Origin: Marinobacterium nitratireducens
Lineage (GTDB): Bacteria > Pseudomonadota > Gammaproteobacteria > Pseudomonadales > Balneatricaceae
Assembly: GCF_014645375.1 (NCBI RefSeq)
Contig: NZ_BMLT01000010.1
Location: 62,001-126,000, forward strand
Length of the DNA: 64,000 bases
Direction of reading: 5' to 3'
Below, piece by piece: positions 28,040 to 39,983 of this stretch. Below the pieces are notes generated by a model that was not told where the DNA came from, searched no databases, and saw only the letters and a program-made list of their open reading frames with translations. How positions within the stretch are numbered: position 1 is the first letter of the stretch; each line of letters begins with the position of its first letter. The position numbers were made by a program, and so were the translations under genes.

Positions 28040-29281
28040 TCAGTAGCGGTACTGCCAGGCGACACCGACGATATCCTGCGACATCGTCAGATCGGTCTCG
28101 CCACCGCCAAAGGCAGCCGCGATCGAGTTCTTGCCCTTCCGGGTTTCTTCCAGCGCGCGGGTGTAGGAGACGGTGAGGGTCTGCTGCGGCCTGAACTGCC
28201 AGCTTGCCCCCAGGCTTGCATGATCCTGGATCACGCCCGGCGCGAGGATATTGAGAAATGTCTGGCTTGCCGGAATCGGCTGCTCGGCGTGGCTGACACC
28301 CGCCCTCAGGGTCAGGCGGGGGCTGACCTGGAAGATCACCCCGAGCTTGTAAACGTCGATATCGTCCCAGCCAAAGCCCGCGCCCTGATCTGCGCCCAGA
28401 GGAGCCGCCATGGACAGCGGGTTGCCCACCGATCGCACTTCGCTGTACTCGATGCGCTCCCAGTCACCGGCCAGCGTCCACCGCGGGTCGAGCTTCCAGG
28501 CAAAACCCAGCCCGTAGCTTTCCGGTACATCGAAGCCGCCCTGCTCGGCAAAGAGGCCGCTGTAACGATCGAACTCGTCGGTATGGATACGGGACGACCA
28601 GCTGGCGCCGAGGCTCAGGGAGTCCGTCACCCTGCCCTGCCAGCCCAGCTTCAGACCCCAACCCCTGCTGCTGTCGTCGCCGTTGTTGCTGACCGCATCC
28701 GGCTGACTGCTCATGCCGGCGAAACTCTGAATGCCTTCGGCGCTGAAGCGCTGGTAGACGTAGGTCACGCCAAGCCCCAGGCTGTGGCGCTCGTTCAGTT
28801 TGTAGGCCAGGGAACCGGTCAGAAACACCTGCGACAGGTCGACACCGCCACGGCCGCTGGAACCAAAAGCGGCAAAAGGCGTTCGTTTATAGGAGGTGTT
28901 CATGCCGCCGTTGCCGTAGACCGCCAGACCATAGGCGAGACGATCGTTGTGCATGCGGGCGAACCCCGCTTCCGGCATCCAGAAATCGCGCTCGGCATTG
29001 CCATCGTAATGACCATCGAGGCCAAAGCCGTTGCCGCCGATCGCCGCGTCGCGCTCGGGCTTGAACCAGGTCAGACCCATATCGTACTGGCTGCCCAGGG
29101 CGATCAGGGACGCGGGGTTGCTGGCCGCCTTGACGCTGTCGTGTGCCAGCGCGAAGCTGACGCCCGCCATACCCTGTGCCTTCACGCTGCTGCCATGCAT
29201 AAAGTAACCATTGGTGGCCTGAGCGGTCAGCGGCAGTGCTGCCAGCGCGAGCGTCAGCGTTGTGCGGGTTTTGGGCATCAT
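28040..29281 (-). CDS. FadL/OmpP1-type outer-membrane channel
   Basis: 413 residues. The signal peptide is about residues 1-22 (LTLALAALPLTAQA), then TNGYFMHGSSVKAQGMAGVSFALAHDSVKAASNPA, the hallmark N-terminal plug of FadL/OmpP1/TodX proteins. The remainder alternates beta strands and ends with an aromatic terminal strand (GVAWQYRY) as required for BAM insertion. Such channels carry long-chain fatty acids or aromatic hydrocarbons. It is divergent from the YeeE/YedE pair, sharing an AT-rich regulatory region. The cargo is not deducible. Confidence 0.92.
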   Translation of the reverse strand: MMPKTRTTLTLALAALPLTAQATNGYFMHGSSVKAQGMAGVSFALAHDSVKAASNPASLIALGSQYDMGLTWFKPERDAAIGGNGFGLDGHYDGNAERDFWMPEAGFARMHNDRLAYGLAVYGNGGMNTSYKRTPFAAFGSSGRGGVDLSQVFLTGSLAYKLNERHSLGLGVTYVYQRFSAEGIQSFAGMSSQPDAVSNNGDDSSRGWGLKLGWQGRVTDSLSLGASWSSRIHTDEFDRYSGLFAEQGGFDVPESYGLGFAWKLDPRWTLAGDWERIEYSEVRSVGNPLSMAAPLGADQGAGFGWDDIDVYKLGVIFQVSPRLTLRAGVSHAEQPIPASQTFLNILAPGVIQDHASLGASWQFRPQQTLTVSYTRALEETRKGKNSIAAAFGGGETDLTMSQDIVGVAWQYRY

Positions 29282-29318
29282 CTTGAAAGTTACTCATTGA
29301 ATACGGGTTCAGGACGCG

Positions 29319-29340
29319 CATATTAGAACATCTAAATATT
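29319..29340. promoter_or_regulatory. candidate operator between FadL-type and YeeE genes
   Basis: TTAGA-ACA-TCTAA (29323-29335) is a perfect inverted repeat extended by ATAT on both sides, in the AT-rich divergent region. It resembles operators of small winged-helix (ArsR-type) repressors that often control YeeE/YedE sulfur genes. No such repressor is encoded in the window, so this is inference. Confidence 0.4.
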
Positions 29341-29440
29341 TTAATTAACGAACCAATAGTAATTAAGTTATAACTAATATAGAGTTTCGACATTCCCGGA
29401 AAACCGGTTTTTTGCCTGTATCCAGAGGTTCAGAAGACGC

Positions 29441-29887
29441 ATGACCATCGTCAACTTCACGCCGGTGCCCGCTCTGATCGGCGGCGCCCTGATCGGCCTT
29501 GCGGCCGCTTTCCTGTTACTTGCCAAGGGACGTATTGCCGGCATTTCGGGGATTGCGGGAGGCGTCATCTATCCCGAGCAGCGCGGCGATATCGGCTGGC
29601 GGGTACTGTTCATTGCGGGCCTGGTGCTCGGCGGCTTCATCTACCAGTGGCTTGGACTCGGCGCCGGCGTCGAGCAGATTCAGGCCCAGGTGGGCAAACC
29701 CATGCTGATCCTGGCCGGTCTGCTGGTCGGTATCGGCACCCAGGTCGGCACCGGCTGCACCAGCGGACACGGCATCTGCGGGCTGGCGCGACGCAGCCCC
29801 CGCTCACTGGTCGCCACCCTGTGTTTCATGGGCAGCGCCATTGTCACCGTCTACATCGTTCGTCATCTGCTTGGAGCCAGCCTGTGA
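29441..29887 (+). CDS. YeeE/YedE-family transporter, N-terminal half protein
   Basis: 148 residues with about four helices. Conserved features are the GRIAGISGIAGG loop and the cysteine-bearing GTGCTSGHGICGLARRSPRS motif, characteristic of YeeE/YedE (thiosulfate/sulfur import) half-proteins. The full-length family is made as two small proteins in many proteobacteria. The stop overlaps the GTG start of the partner gene. It likely imports a sulfur compound as a heteromer with the partner. Confidence 0.9.
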   Translation: MTIVNFTPVPALIGGALIGLAAAFLLLAKGRIAGISGIAGGVIYPEQRGDIGWRVLFIAGLVLGGFIYQWLGLGAGVEQIQAQVGKPMLILAGLLVGIGTQVGTGCTSGHGICGLARRSPRSLVATLCFMGSAIVTVYIVRHLLGASL

Positions 29888-30312
29888 GCGCCTTTATCCG
29901 TCTGTTCCCGGCCCTCTTCGCCGGTATTCTGTTCGGCTTCGGCCTCTCGGTCGCCCAGATGATCGACCCCGCCAAGGTGCTGAACTTTCTCGATCTGACC
30001 GGCACCTGGGACCCGTCGCTGGCGCTGGTCATGGCCGGCGGCCTAGCGGTGAACGCTCTGGTGACGCCGTTTATCCTCAAGCGCGACAAACCGCTGTTTG
30101 CCGAGTTTTTCCGCCTGCCCGGCAAACTGCAGATCGATGCGCGCATTATCGTCGGTGGCATCATCTTCGGCGCCGGCTGGGGAATCGCGGGTTACTGCCC
30201 TGGTCCTCTCATCACCTCGCTGAGCTTTGCCAACAGCGATATCCTCGTCACCTTCGCCGCCTTCGTGGTGGGAACCTTCGCCGCCCGCTGGGTGCTGGCG
30301 CACCGGGGTTAG
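29884..30312 (+). CDS. YeeE/YedE-family transporter, C-terminal half protein
   Basis: 142 residues from a GTG in a GTGA overlap with the preceding gene. It has four predicted helices. FGFGLSVAQMIDPAKVLNFLDLTG near the start and GAGWGIAGYCPGPLITSL with its conserved cysteine identify it as the second half of a split YeeE/YedE transporter. Coupled translation implies a 1:1 complex with the previous protein. A terminator follows at 30323. Confidence 0.9.
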   Translation: MSAFIRLFPALFAGILFGFGLSVAQMIDPAKVLNFLDLTGTWDPSLALVMAGGLAVNALVTPFILKRDKPLFAEFFRLPGKLQIDARIIVGGIIFGAGWGIAGYCPGPLITSLSFANSDILVTFAAFVVGTFAARWVLAHRG

Positions 30313-30322
30313 AACGGAATCG

Positions 30323-30350
30323 CCGCGGATCCTGCAACCCGCGGGTTTTT
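30323..30350 (+). terminator. terminator of the YeeE/YedE pair
   Basis: CCGCGG ... CCGCGG stem followed by GTTTTTAT, 10 bases after the second gene's stop. Confidence 0.75.
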
Positions 30351-30353
30351 ATC

Positions 30354-30505
30354 TAAGAGCTCGCTCCGCGAGCGATCCACTGCGGTGCCGGACCGGTTCG
30401 CCCACGGATCGTGCAGCCTCCGGCTTGTGCAGGAGCTCGCTCTGCGGGCGATCAAACTCGATGCCGCCGCCATTCGCCCACGGAGTGGGCTCCTACTTCA
30501 TGTGC
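30354..30505. repeat. BIME-like hairpin array
   Basis: Alternating GAGCTCGCTCCGCGAGCGA, CGGTTCGCCCACGGATCGTG, GAGCTCGCTCTGCGGGCGA and CATTCGCCCACGGAGTGGGC hairpins. The same family occurs at 18503-18570. The array abuts the 3' end of the dioxygenase gene. Confidence 0.7.
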
Positions 30506-31581
30506 GCGCGTGTCTCGTCGATCAGATACTTGAGCCACTTGAGGTAAGGCGTGCCGCCGGTGCCGTGGGGATCGTTGCTGCGCCTTGCGATGTACTTGAT
30601 GGCCCAGTGATAGTGGACCTCGCGAAAGGCCGCCATGCCCTCGAGCACCCGGTTCCAGACCTCGGGCTCGGCCAGCGGTTTGACGTCGGGCAGCGTCTCG
30701 GCGTACTCGACCCAGCGCCGGTGCGACTCGGGCATGTACTGACGCATGTCGATAAGGTGGCGGGTCAGCTTGTTGGGCTGATGGGGAATTTTCATAAAGC
30801 CGATCAGCGTCGGCATGATCGAGCTCTGGGCGCCGGTTTCCCCGCGGTGGTCCTGTCGCGGCAGGTCGACGCCTTCGTACTCGACGTCATGGAACATGCC
30901 GATGTAGGGACGGAAGCGGCTGAAATAGAGCTCGTCCGACATTTTCTCGGGAATGCGCTTCAGCACCACCAGCAACCGGTCCAGCGTTTCGGCGATCTGG
31001 CTCAGCGCCGCGTTGACCCGGGCCTCGTCGGCGAAGCCATCGCTCTCCTCCAGCGCAATGATGGCATCGAGAATATTTGCGGCGATCGCCTCGATCTCGA
31101 CGTGAACCAGGATGAACCAGTGCTCGTCGTAGAGATGCACGAAGTTCTGCAGGGTATCGATATTGCCGAGCGCCACGGGCAGGTCGCGGTCGAAGCGTTT
31201 CCAGTTGTAGAGGGCGTAGCCATCGTAGCTGAGGATCGGCGGACGGTGCAGCAGATGGCAGATACGTGCCAGGGGTCTGGCGATATTGGCCGGTAGCAGA
31301 TGGCAGGCTGGCTGGCCGATCTGGTTGATGTAACCGGACGCCAGAAAAGCCAGCCTCAGATAGTAGAGCCGGGCCTGACCCAGCAGACGGTTCGGGACGG
31401 TTTCGTAGGGCCAGTCCGGAATCTGCCGGCCGGCAAGATAGGCCCTGCAGTCGGCCTCGAGCAGCAGGCTCGGCAGTTCCGCCCCGAGTTCGTCGAGCAT
31501 CGCGAAGGACGCACCGACGCGCAGCTCGGTTTCCGGATCCTCGCAGGGCAGAAAGCCACGGGTACGCAGACACTCGGTCAT
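30493..31581 (-). CDS. indoleamine 2,3-dioxygenase-family haem protein
   Basis: 362 residues. The C-terminal region matches the IDO family: FREVHYHWAIKYI, with His323 as the likely proximal haem ligand, followed by GTGGTPYLKWLKYLID (about 340-355), the IDO GTGGT loop. SYDGYALYNWKRFD and FVHLYDEHWFILVHVEIEA lie in the large helical domain. IDO opens the indole ring of tryptophan to N-formylkynurenine, but bacterial members can act on other indoles. No kynureninase or formamidase genes are present. trpB lies ~4 kb away across valS. Confidence 0.8.
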   Translation of the reverse strand: MTECLRTRGFLPCEDPETELRVGASFAMLDELGAELPSLLLEADCRAYLAGRQIPDWPYETVPNRLLGQARLYYLRLAFLASGYINQIGQPACHLLPANIARPLARICHLLHRPPILSYDGYALYNWKRFDRDLPVALGNIDTLQNFVHLYDEHWFILVHVEIEAIAANILDAIIALEESDGFADEARVNAALSQIAETLDRLLVVLKRIPEKMSDELYFSRFRPYIGMFHDVEYEGVDLPRQDHRGETGAQSSIMPTLIGFMKIPHQPNKLTRHLIDMRQYMPESHRRWVEYAETLPDVKPLAEPEVWNRVLEGMAAFREVHYHWAIKYIARRSNDPHGTGGTPYLKWLKYLIDETRAHMK

Positions 31582-31689
31582 CGCTCACCTCCCCTTCCTT
31601 ATCTGAAGTACTGCAAGTCTAGACAGTAAATTGCTCCTGCATTGACTGCATTCGATACGTCCCTGTACCTCGCAGAAAAAAGGTTCGTC

Positions 31690-31850
31690 GCGCCGAAGCG
31701 GGAAAGCTATCAAATGTAGGATGGGTGGAGCCGCGGTCTGTACTCACTTTCCACCTGGCAGGAAGCTGCGGGCGGCGTAACCCATCGCAGTCCCCGCAGG
31801 CACCGCAGGCACCGCGGTCGCGGTTGGCGCAGATCGTATTATGCAAGCCG
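31690..31850. repeat. dispersed repeat family A copy
   Basis: Runs from GGGAAAGCTATCAAATGTAGG through GGATGGGTGGAGCCGCGG, CCACCTGGCAGGAAGCTGCG and GGCGTAACCCATCGCAG. It is the reverse complement of the block at ~3640-3770. It occupies the gap between the dioxygenase gene and valS. A TATAAT at 31930-31935 could be a -10 element for valS. Confidence 0.65.
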
Positions 31851-32033
31851 TCATTCGGAGCGGTGCGGCCCTCGGCCTCATCGCCTTCCGGACAAACGCA
31901 CTGCCCTACCGGGCGTGCAGGTCAACCTGTATAATCTGCCAATTCGTTCAGATTCAGTGCGCCTGTGCACAGGTAGCGGCCAAGCCGGCCCCCTGTCCAG
32001 AGGTGCCCGGAAACCCCAGAGACACCGACCCTA

Positions 32034-34904
<2,871 letters not shown>

Positions 34905-34911
34905 GCGGTAT

Positions 34912-35436
34912 CAACCGTAGGATGGGTCAAGCGATGCATTGGCACGGGGGTTCGGCTACCTCGTCAACCGGGCATCGCGGACCCATCATATCGATCGCCG
35001 TACAGATCGATTGATCCCGGTCACCGCGGGTGTTGGCTCCGGTGTCATTGACTCCTGCCCTGCCGGTCGTAGCGACGCAGTAGCGGATCCAACAGCAATC
35101 ACCGCTGGAAGCAGTTCCTTGCGAAAAAGCCCGCATTCCGAAAGGAGTGCGGGCTTTTTTGTGGGCTTTTCGTAGGTTGGGTGAAGTGGCGCAGCCACGT
35201 AACCCAACAGCGCTTGGTGCCGCCCGACTCCCATCGATCTGCAATGCGATCGATATGATGGGTTTCGCGATATGGCGTTCGGATTGGTTGGGTGAAGTGG
35301 CGCAGCCACGTAACCCAACAACCTTTCGTTCCGCCCGACGCCAATCGATCTGCAATGCGATCGATATGATGGGTTTCGCGATGCCCGCAAATTGGGGTGA
35401 CGTTAAAATCCCTGCGGATGCATCGCTCTACCCATC
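34912..35436. repeat. three family A/B dispersed repeats between valS and trpB
   Basis: A reverse family A copy runs 34912-35020 (GTAGGATGGGTCAAGCGATG, ATATCGATCGCCGTACAGATCG). Two near-identical direct copies run 35170-35275 and 35283-35390, each with GGTTGGGTGAAGTGGCGCAG, CCACGTAACCCAACA and GATCGATATGATGGGTTTCGCG. The last unit ends in CTACCCATCCTACGCC, running into the 3' end of trpB. No gene seen. Confidence 0.75.
35128..35160. terminator. bidirectional terminator between valS and trpB
   Basis: AGCCCGCA-TTCC/GGAG-TGCGGGCT stem with a T run on the plus strand and an A run (T run on the minus strand) on the other side. It can end transcripts from either convergent gene. Confidence 0.8.
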
Positions 35437-36633
35437 CTACGCCCCGAAGCCGAAGTTCTCGGTGACGTAATCGATATCCTTGTCGCCGCGGCCGGAGAGG
35501 TTGATCAGAATGGTCTCTCCTGGGTTGTCGCGACCGTACTGCATCGCCCAGGCGACGGCATGGGCGCTCTCCAGCGCCGGAATGATGCCTTCCGTGCGCG
35601 ACAGCTTGTAGAAGGCGTCCAGGGTATCGTCGTCGCTGACGGCGTGATAGTTCACCTTGCCCTCTGTCTTGAGGAAGGAGTGCTCGGGTCCCACACCCGG
35701 GTAATCGAGTCCGGATGCAATGGAGTGCACCGGCGCCGGATTGCCCTCGTCATCGCTCAGCAGCAGGCACTTGAAGCCATGGATCATGCCCGGCTTGCCG
35801 AAGGTCATGGTGGCCGAGTGCTCGCCGAGCTTGGTGCCCTTGCCCAGCGGCTCGACGCCGTTCAGGCCCACACCCTCATCGTCCAGGAAGGCGCTGAACA
35901 GGCCCATGGCGTTGGAGCCGCCACCGATGCAGGCACCGACCTGGTCCGGCAGCTCGCCGACCATTTCCAGGAACTGCTCCCTGGCCTCGAAGCCCACCAC
36001 CGACTGGAAATCGCGCACCATCAGCGGGAAGGGGTGCGGCCCGACCACCGAGCCGATGGCGAACAGCGCCGTGTCGGCCTGGCCAAGGTAGGACTGGAAC
36101 GCCGAGTCGACCGCTTCCTTGAGGCTGCGACCACCGAACCCGACCGGCACCACCTCGGCGCCAAGCAGCTTCATGCGGGTGACGTTGGGCGACTCCTTGG
36201 CGATATCGATTTCGCCCATGTGGATCTCGCACTCCATGCCGAAATAGGCCGCGGCGGTCGCCAGCGCGACGCCATGCTGGCCGGCGCCGGTTTCGGCGAT
36301 CAGCCTGGTCTTGCCCATGTGCTTGGCCAGCAGCGCCTCGGCCATGCAGTGGTTCAGCTTGTGGGCACCGGAATGGTTCAGATCTTCGCGCTTGAGGTAG
36401 ATGTGGGCACCAACCTCGCGACTCAGGTTGTGGGCGTAGTAGACAGGTGTCGGTCGCCCCTGGTAGTGCTTGCGGATATAACGCAGCTCGTTGAGGAAAT
36501 CCGCGGAGCGGCCGAGGGCGAGATAGGCCCGGTTGATCTCGGCGAACTGCGGCTCCAGCTCCGGCGGCAGAAAGGCTCCGCCGAACTCACCGAAGTAGCC
36601 TTCCCGGTTGGGGTGATTCTTGAGGTAACCCAT
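35437..36633 (-). CDS. trpB: tryptophan synthase beta subunit
   Basis: 398 residues from [22 protein letters not shown]. The PLP lysine is Lys92 in [10 protein letters not shown], the catalytic glutamate is Glu114 in AETGAGQHG, and the phosphate loop is GGGSNA. It condenses indole (normally from TrpA) with serine to tryptophan. It stands alone, with no trpA, trpF or trpI next to it, and its HKLNHCM segment differs from the common HKTNQ/HKINN. It could be a second, stand-alone indole-salvage TrpB. An indole-ring dioxygenase gene lies just beyond valS. Confidence 0.9.
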   Translation of the reverse strand: MGYLKNHPNREGYFGEFGGAFLPPELEPQFAEINRAYLALGRSADFLNELRYIRKHYQGRPTPVYYAHNLSREVGAHIYLKREDLNHSGAHKLNHCMAEALLAKHMGKTRLIAETGAGQHGVALATAAAYFGMECEIHMGEIDIAKESPNVTRMKLLGAEVVPVGFGGRSLKEAVDSAFQSYLGQADTALFAIGSVVGPHPFPLMVRDFQSVVGFEAREQFLEMVGELPDQVGACIGGGSNAMGLFSAFLDDEGVGLNGVEPLGKGTKLGEHSATMTFGKPGMIHGFKCLLLSDDEGNPAPVHSIASGLDYPGVGPEHSFLKTEGKVNYHAVSDDDTLDAFYKLSRTEGIIPALESAHAVAWAMQYGRDNPGETILINLSGRGDKDIDYVTENFGFGA

Positions 36634-36792
36634 GCACGACATCCTTCTTATGTGATACGCAAACAGCCGATAGCCACAATAAAATCAAACGCATGGGGTT
36701 ACAAGGTATTGCGCGGGCGGTGATAACGCCCCATAAAGCCTGCCGGCAACGGAGCAGAATCCCGCAACGGGGCTACCCCGCCCCCTGACGGC

Positions 36793-37689
36793 TCAGGGCG
36801 CGGGAACCACCGGGGCCCTGCGCAGCTTGATCAGCGAGTCCAGGGTCAGCAGCGCCAGCGCACTCCAGATCAGGCCAAAGGTCACCAGCTTTTCCGGGCT
36901 CAGGGGTTCGCCATAGGCGAAAACCGCCAGCAGGAAGATGCCGCTGGGCCCGATGTACTGGAAGAAACCCAGTGCGGTAAGGCTGATGCGGTTGGCCGCG
37001 GCGGCGAAGCACATCAGTGGCACCATGGTCACCGGTCCCGCGGCGAACAGCATTAGCTGGGTCCAGCCAGAGTCGTCCGCCGGCCCGGCCGCCGGGCTGC
37101 TGCTGAACAAGAGGTAGCCTGCCGCCAGCGGCAGCAGAATGCCGGTTTCCAGCGCCATGCCGGTGAAGCTGCTGACGCCGATTTTCTTGCGCACCAGCCC
37201 GTACAGACCGAAGGTGGTCGCCAGCACCAGCGCAATCCAGGGCAGACGCCCGAATTGCACCAGCTCGAACAGCACCGCGGCGACGCAGAGCGCCGCGGCG
37301 ATGGTGCTGACCCGATCCAGCCGCTCCCGGAAGAACATCATCCCGAGCAGGATGTTGATCAGCGGGTTGATGTAATAGCCGAGGCTCGCACTGAGCATAT
37401 AGTCGTTGTTCACCGCCCAGATAAAGACTCCCCAGTTGAGCGCGATCAGGGAGGTGGACAGCAGCAGCGCCAGGCGCACCCGGCCGGAGCGCAGCGCCGT
37501 CATCAGTTCGTCACGCCGGCGCAACAGCCCGATCAGCCCCAGTGTCAGCACGAAGGACCAGACCACCCGATGCGCCAGAATCTCGGTGGCCGGCACGTGT
37601 TGCAGCAGCTTGAAGTAAACCGGGGCGACACCCCAGAGGCTATAGGCCGTAATGGCGAACAGGGCGCCGCTTTTGGCAGTCGGATTCAT
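36793..37689 (-). CDS. rarD: RarD-type EamA (DMT) transporter
   Basis: 298 residues from MNPTAKSGALFAITAYSLWG; the longer frame from 37809 has no homology upstream. Ten predicted helices in two EamA repeats. RarD hallmarks are SLWGVAPVYFKLLQHVPATEILAHRVVWS and LNWGVFIWAVNNDYMLSASLGYYINPL. Related proteins export metabolites or chloramphenicol-like compounds; the substrate here is unknown. It lies ~150 bases from trpB on the same strand. Confidence 0.9.
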   Translation of the reverse strand: MNPTAKSGALFAITAYSLWGVAPVYFKLLQHVPATEILAHRVVWSFVLTLGLIGLLRRRDELMTALRSGRVRLALLLSTSLIALNWGVFIWAVNNDYMLSASLGYYINPLINILLGMMFFRERLDRVSTIAAALCVAAVLFELVQFGRLPWIALVLATTFGLYGLVRKKIGVSSFTGMALETGILLPLAAGYLLFSSSPAAGPADDSGWTQLMLFAAGPVTMVPLMCFAAAANRISLTALGFFQYIGPSGIFLLAVFAYGEPLSPEKLVTFGLIWSALALLTLDSLIKLRRAPVVPAP

Positions 37690-37884
37690 GGCGTTCTCGA
37701 ATCTGGATCGATATGTTTCGGGGATCGCCCGAAATGGGTTCAGGATTGTATCACTCCACCAGGCTGCAGCCGATGAAGATTGTTCCCGTTCACCGGATAA
37801 CCGCGGCAACGCTCTGTTGCCGAAATGTTACCAGTCCAGACAGCACACTGAACGCAGAAAGGCGCACAAAATTCGATGTACCGT

Positions 37885-37913
37885 TTGAAAACCCATCAAT
37901 AAAAATGTATACA
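37885..37913 (+). promoter_or_regulatory. sigma-70 promoter overlapped by a TGTATACA palindrome
   Basis: TTGAAA (37885-37890), a 17-base spacer and TATACA (37908-37913) form a good sigma-70 promoter for the nucleobase permease. The perfect palindrome TGTATACA (37906-37913) covers the -10 element, as expected for a repressor site of the GntR type. The transcript would carry a leader of ~235 bases with a GGCGCC-ACCC-GGCGCC hairpin near 38106-38121. Confidence 0.55.
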
Positions 37914-38155
37914 ATACAGCCCCGCGTCGTTCACAAGAAACCGATTAAACTCCGGACAAGAGGCACCGGAGGCGAACCCGGTCTCGACGACGGCAAGGTC
38001 AATAACAATGACGGCCGGCACTGCGCTGCACGGTCGCTGAGGATCGAAATGATAACGACAACAGCCCGTCAATCGACCAGAAGCTGAATCGACAGCCGTT
38101 TGCGCGGCGCCACCCGGCGCCAAACCTATCGCTTGCCATTTCAGGATTCTGAACG

Positions 38156-39511
38156 ATGAACAAAAACAACCAGAGCAAATCCGTATTCGATTTCTACGGC
38201 CGGCCGCCGGTGCTGAAGGCCCTGCCGCTTTCCCTGCAACATATCCTGGCAATGATCATGGGTACCGTGACGGTACCGATCATCGTGGTGGGTGCCGTGG
38301 ACGCCACCCTCGATGAAAAAATGGCGCTGATCCAGGTCGCGCTGATCGCGTCAGCCCTGTCGACTCTGCTGCAACTGTATGCAATCGGCAGGATGGGCGC
38401 GAAACTGCCCACCATTTTCGGCGTCGGCTTCGCCTATGTCCCGACCCTGACCGCCGTTGGCGCCCAGTTCGGCATTGCCGGCATTCTGGGCGCACAGGTG
38501 ATCGGCGGGATCGCGATGATAGTGGTGGGTCTTTTCATCAAGCGCATACGACACCTGTTCCCGCCGGTGGTGGCAGGCACCGTGGTGCTGGTGATCGGAC
38601 TGTCACTCTATGATATCGCCATCAACTACATGGCCGGCGGTGTCGGCAGCCCCGACCACGGCTCGGTGGAGAACTGGACCGTCGCCATCGTCACCCTGAC
38701 GGTGGTGCTGCTGGTATCCCAGTTCGCCCGTGGTTTCCTGCAGCTGGCCTCGATCATCTGCGGCATCGGTGTCGGCTACCTGCTGGCGATGTTCTACGGC
38801 ATGGTCGACTTCGGTGCGGTGAGCGATGCTCACTGGCTCACCGTACCCAAGCCGCTGGAGTTCGGCATGGAGTTCCACGGCGCCGCCATTATCTCGATGG
38901 TGATCATCTGCGTGATCAACTCGGTGCAGACCATCGGCGACCTCTCCGCCACCACCGTCGGCGGCATGAACCGTGAGCTGAGCGACAGGGAACTGTTCGG
39001 CGGCCTGCTGGGCAACGGCTTCTGCACCACAGTGGGATCGATCTTCGGCGCCCTGCCGACCGCATCCTTCAGCCAGAACGTCGGCATCGTCGCGATGACC
39101 CGGGTGATCAGCCGCTTCGTGCTGGCGCTGGCAGCGGTGTTCCTGCTCGTGGCCGGCTTCATCCCCAAATTCGGCGCCCTGATGACCACCATCCCCTACC
39201 CGGTGCTGGGCGGCGCCACCATCATCGTCTTCGGCATGATCACCATGACCGGTATCAAGCTGATCACCAAGGACGAAATGTCGTCGCGCAACGTCACCAT
39301 CGTCAGTCTGTCGCTGGCCCTGAGCATGGGCATCTACGCCGTGCCGGACTCGATCGAGAAGTTTCCGGAAATGTTCCAGCTGGTCGTAGGCGGTTCGCCG
39401 ATCGTGATCGCAGCCTTCGTGTCCTTCACGCTCAACCTGTTGCTGCCGCAAAAGACCCTGGCTGACGAGGAACGCGAACGCCGCCAGATCGAGCTGAAGA
39501 TGAGCAACTGA
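38156..39511 (+). CDS. NCS2-family xanthine/uracil permease
   Basis: 451 residues with 14 predicted helices. The NCS2 signature occurs as GALPTASFSQNVGIVAMTRV (conserved Gln-Asn), and NSVQTIGDLSATTVGG precedes it with the substrate-site acidic residue region. It is a proton-coupled nucleobase importer; the FSQNVG variant favours xanthine/urate (UacT/XanQ) over uracil, though I cannot be certain. It has its own promoter with a palindromic operator and a strong terminator, so it is a single-gene unit. Confidence 0.9.
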   Translation: MNKNNQSKSVFDFYGRPPVLKALPLSLQHILAMIMGTVTVPIIVVGAVDATLDEKMALIQVALIASALSTLLQLYAIGRMGAKLPTIFGVGFAYVPTLTAVGAQFGIAGILGAQVIGGIAMIVVGLFIKRIRHLFPPVVAGTVVLVIGLSLYDIAINYMAGGVGSPDHGSVENWTVAIVTLTVVLLVSQFARGFLQLASIICGIGVGYLLAMFYGMVDFGAVSDAHWLTVPKPLEFGMEFHGAAIISMVIICVINSVQTIGDLSATTVGGMNRELSDRELFGGLLGNGFCTTVGSIFGALPTASFSQNVGIVAMTRVISRFVLALAAVFLLVAGFIPKFGALMTTIPYPVLGGATIIVFGMITMTGIKLITKDEMSSRNVTIVSLSLALSMGIYAVPDSIEKFPEMFQLVVGGSPIVIAAFVSFTLNLLLPQKTLADEERERRQIELKMSN

Positions 39512-39594
39512 GAGAGTTTCGTTGTCGCCCCGGGCGAGCCAGTCGCCGCGCCCCCTCTGCGGCGAAAACCGAGTCCGAGCGATCAACTCCCACA

Positions 39595-39619
39595 GGCCCG
39601 CGATATCGCGGGCCTTTTT
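39595..39619 (+). terminator. terminator of the nucleobase permease
   Basis: Perfect 8-bp stem GGCCCGCG-ATAT-CGCGGGCC followed by TTTTTA. Confidence 0.9.
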
Positions 39620-39737
39620 ATGTACAGGATGTACGGTCACTGATTTTTGCTCCTGCAAGATCAGTATTTCCGACGTCCCTGTCGGTCATGCCGCGAGCGC
39701 ATGGATGCGCAGGAGCGGCGTATGTCAAGTGGCACGC

Positions 39738-39935
39738 GTTACGGGTTACGGGTTACGGGTTACGAAAAAAGTGGGAGCGGCGTACCCAAACTTACGGGCA
39801 CTTCCCCGCCGCGAATAGCCTGGCGTCCGGCATAAAAGCTTCGCCGCGAGGCGCGGCTCCCACGGGTGCCCGATACCCGTACAAGCCGCGTACCCAAACT
39901 TACGGGCACTTCCTCGCCGCGAATAGCTGTTACGT
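39738..39935. repeat. GTTACGGG tandem plus family C elements
   Basis: Three-plus tandem GTTACGGG units (39738-39764) are followed by a complete family C element, GTGGGAGCGGCGTACCC to CGAGGCGCGGCTCCCAC (39771-39862), with inverted ends GTGGGAGC/GCTCCCAC. A left-half copy with CCCAAACTTACGGGCACTTC follows (39893-39930). No gene in 39512-39983. Confidence 0.75.
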
Positions 39936-39983
39936 TCTGTCACGCATCGCGCGCTACCATTCATTGGCTCTGGCGTCCCTGTA

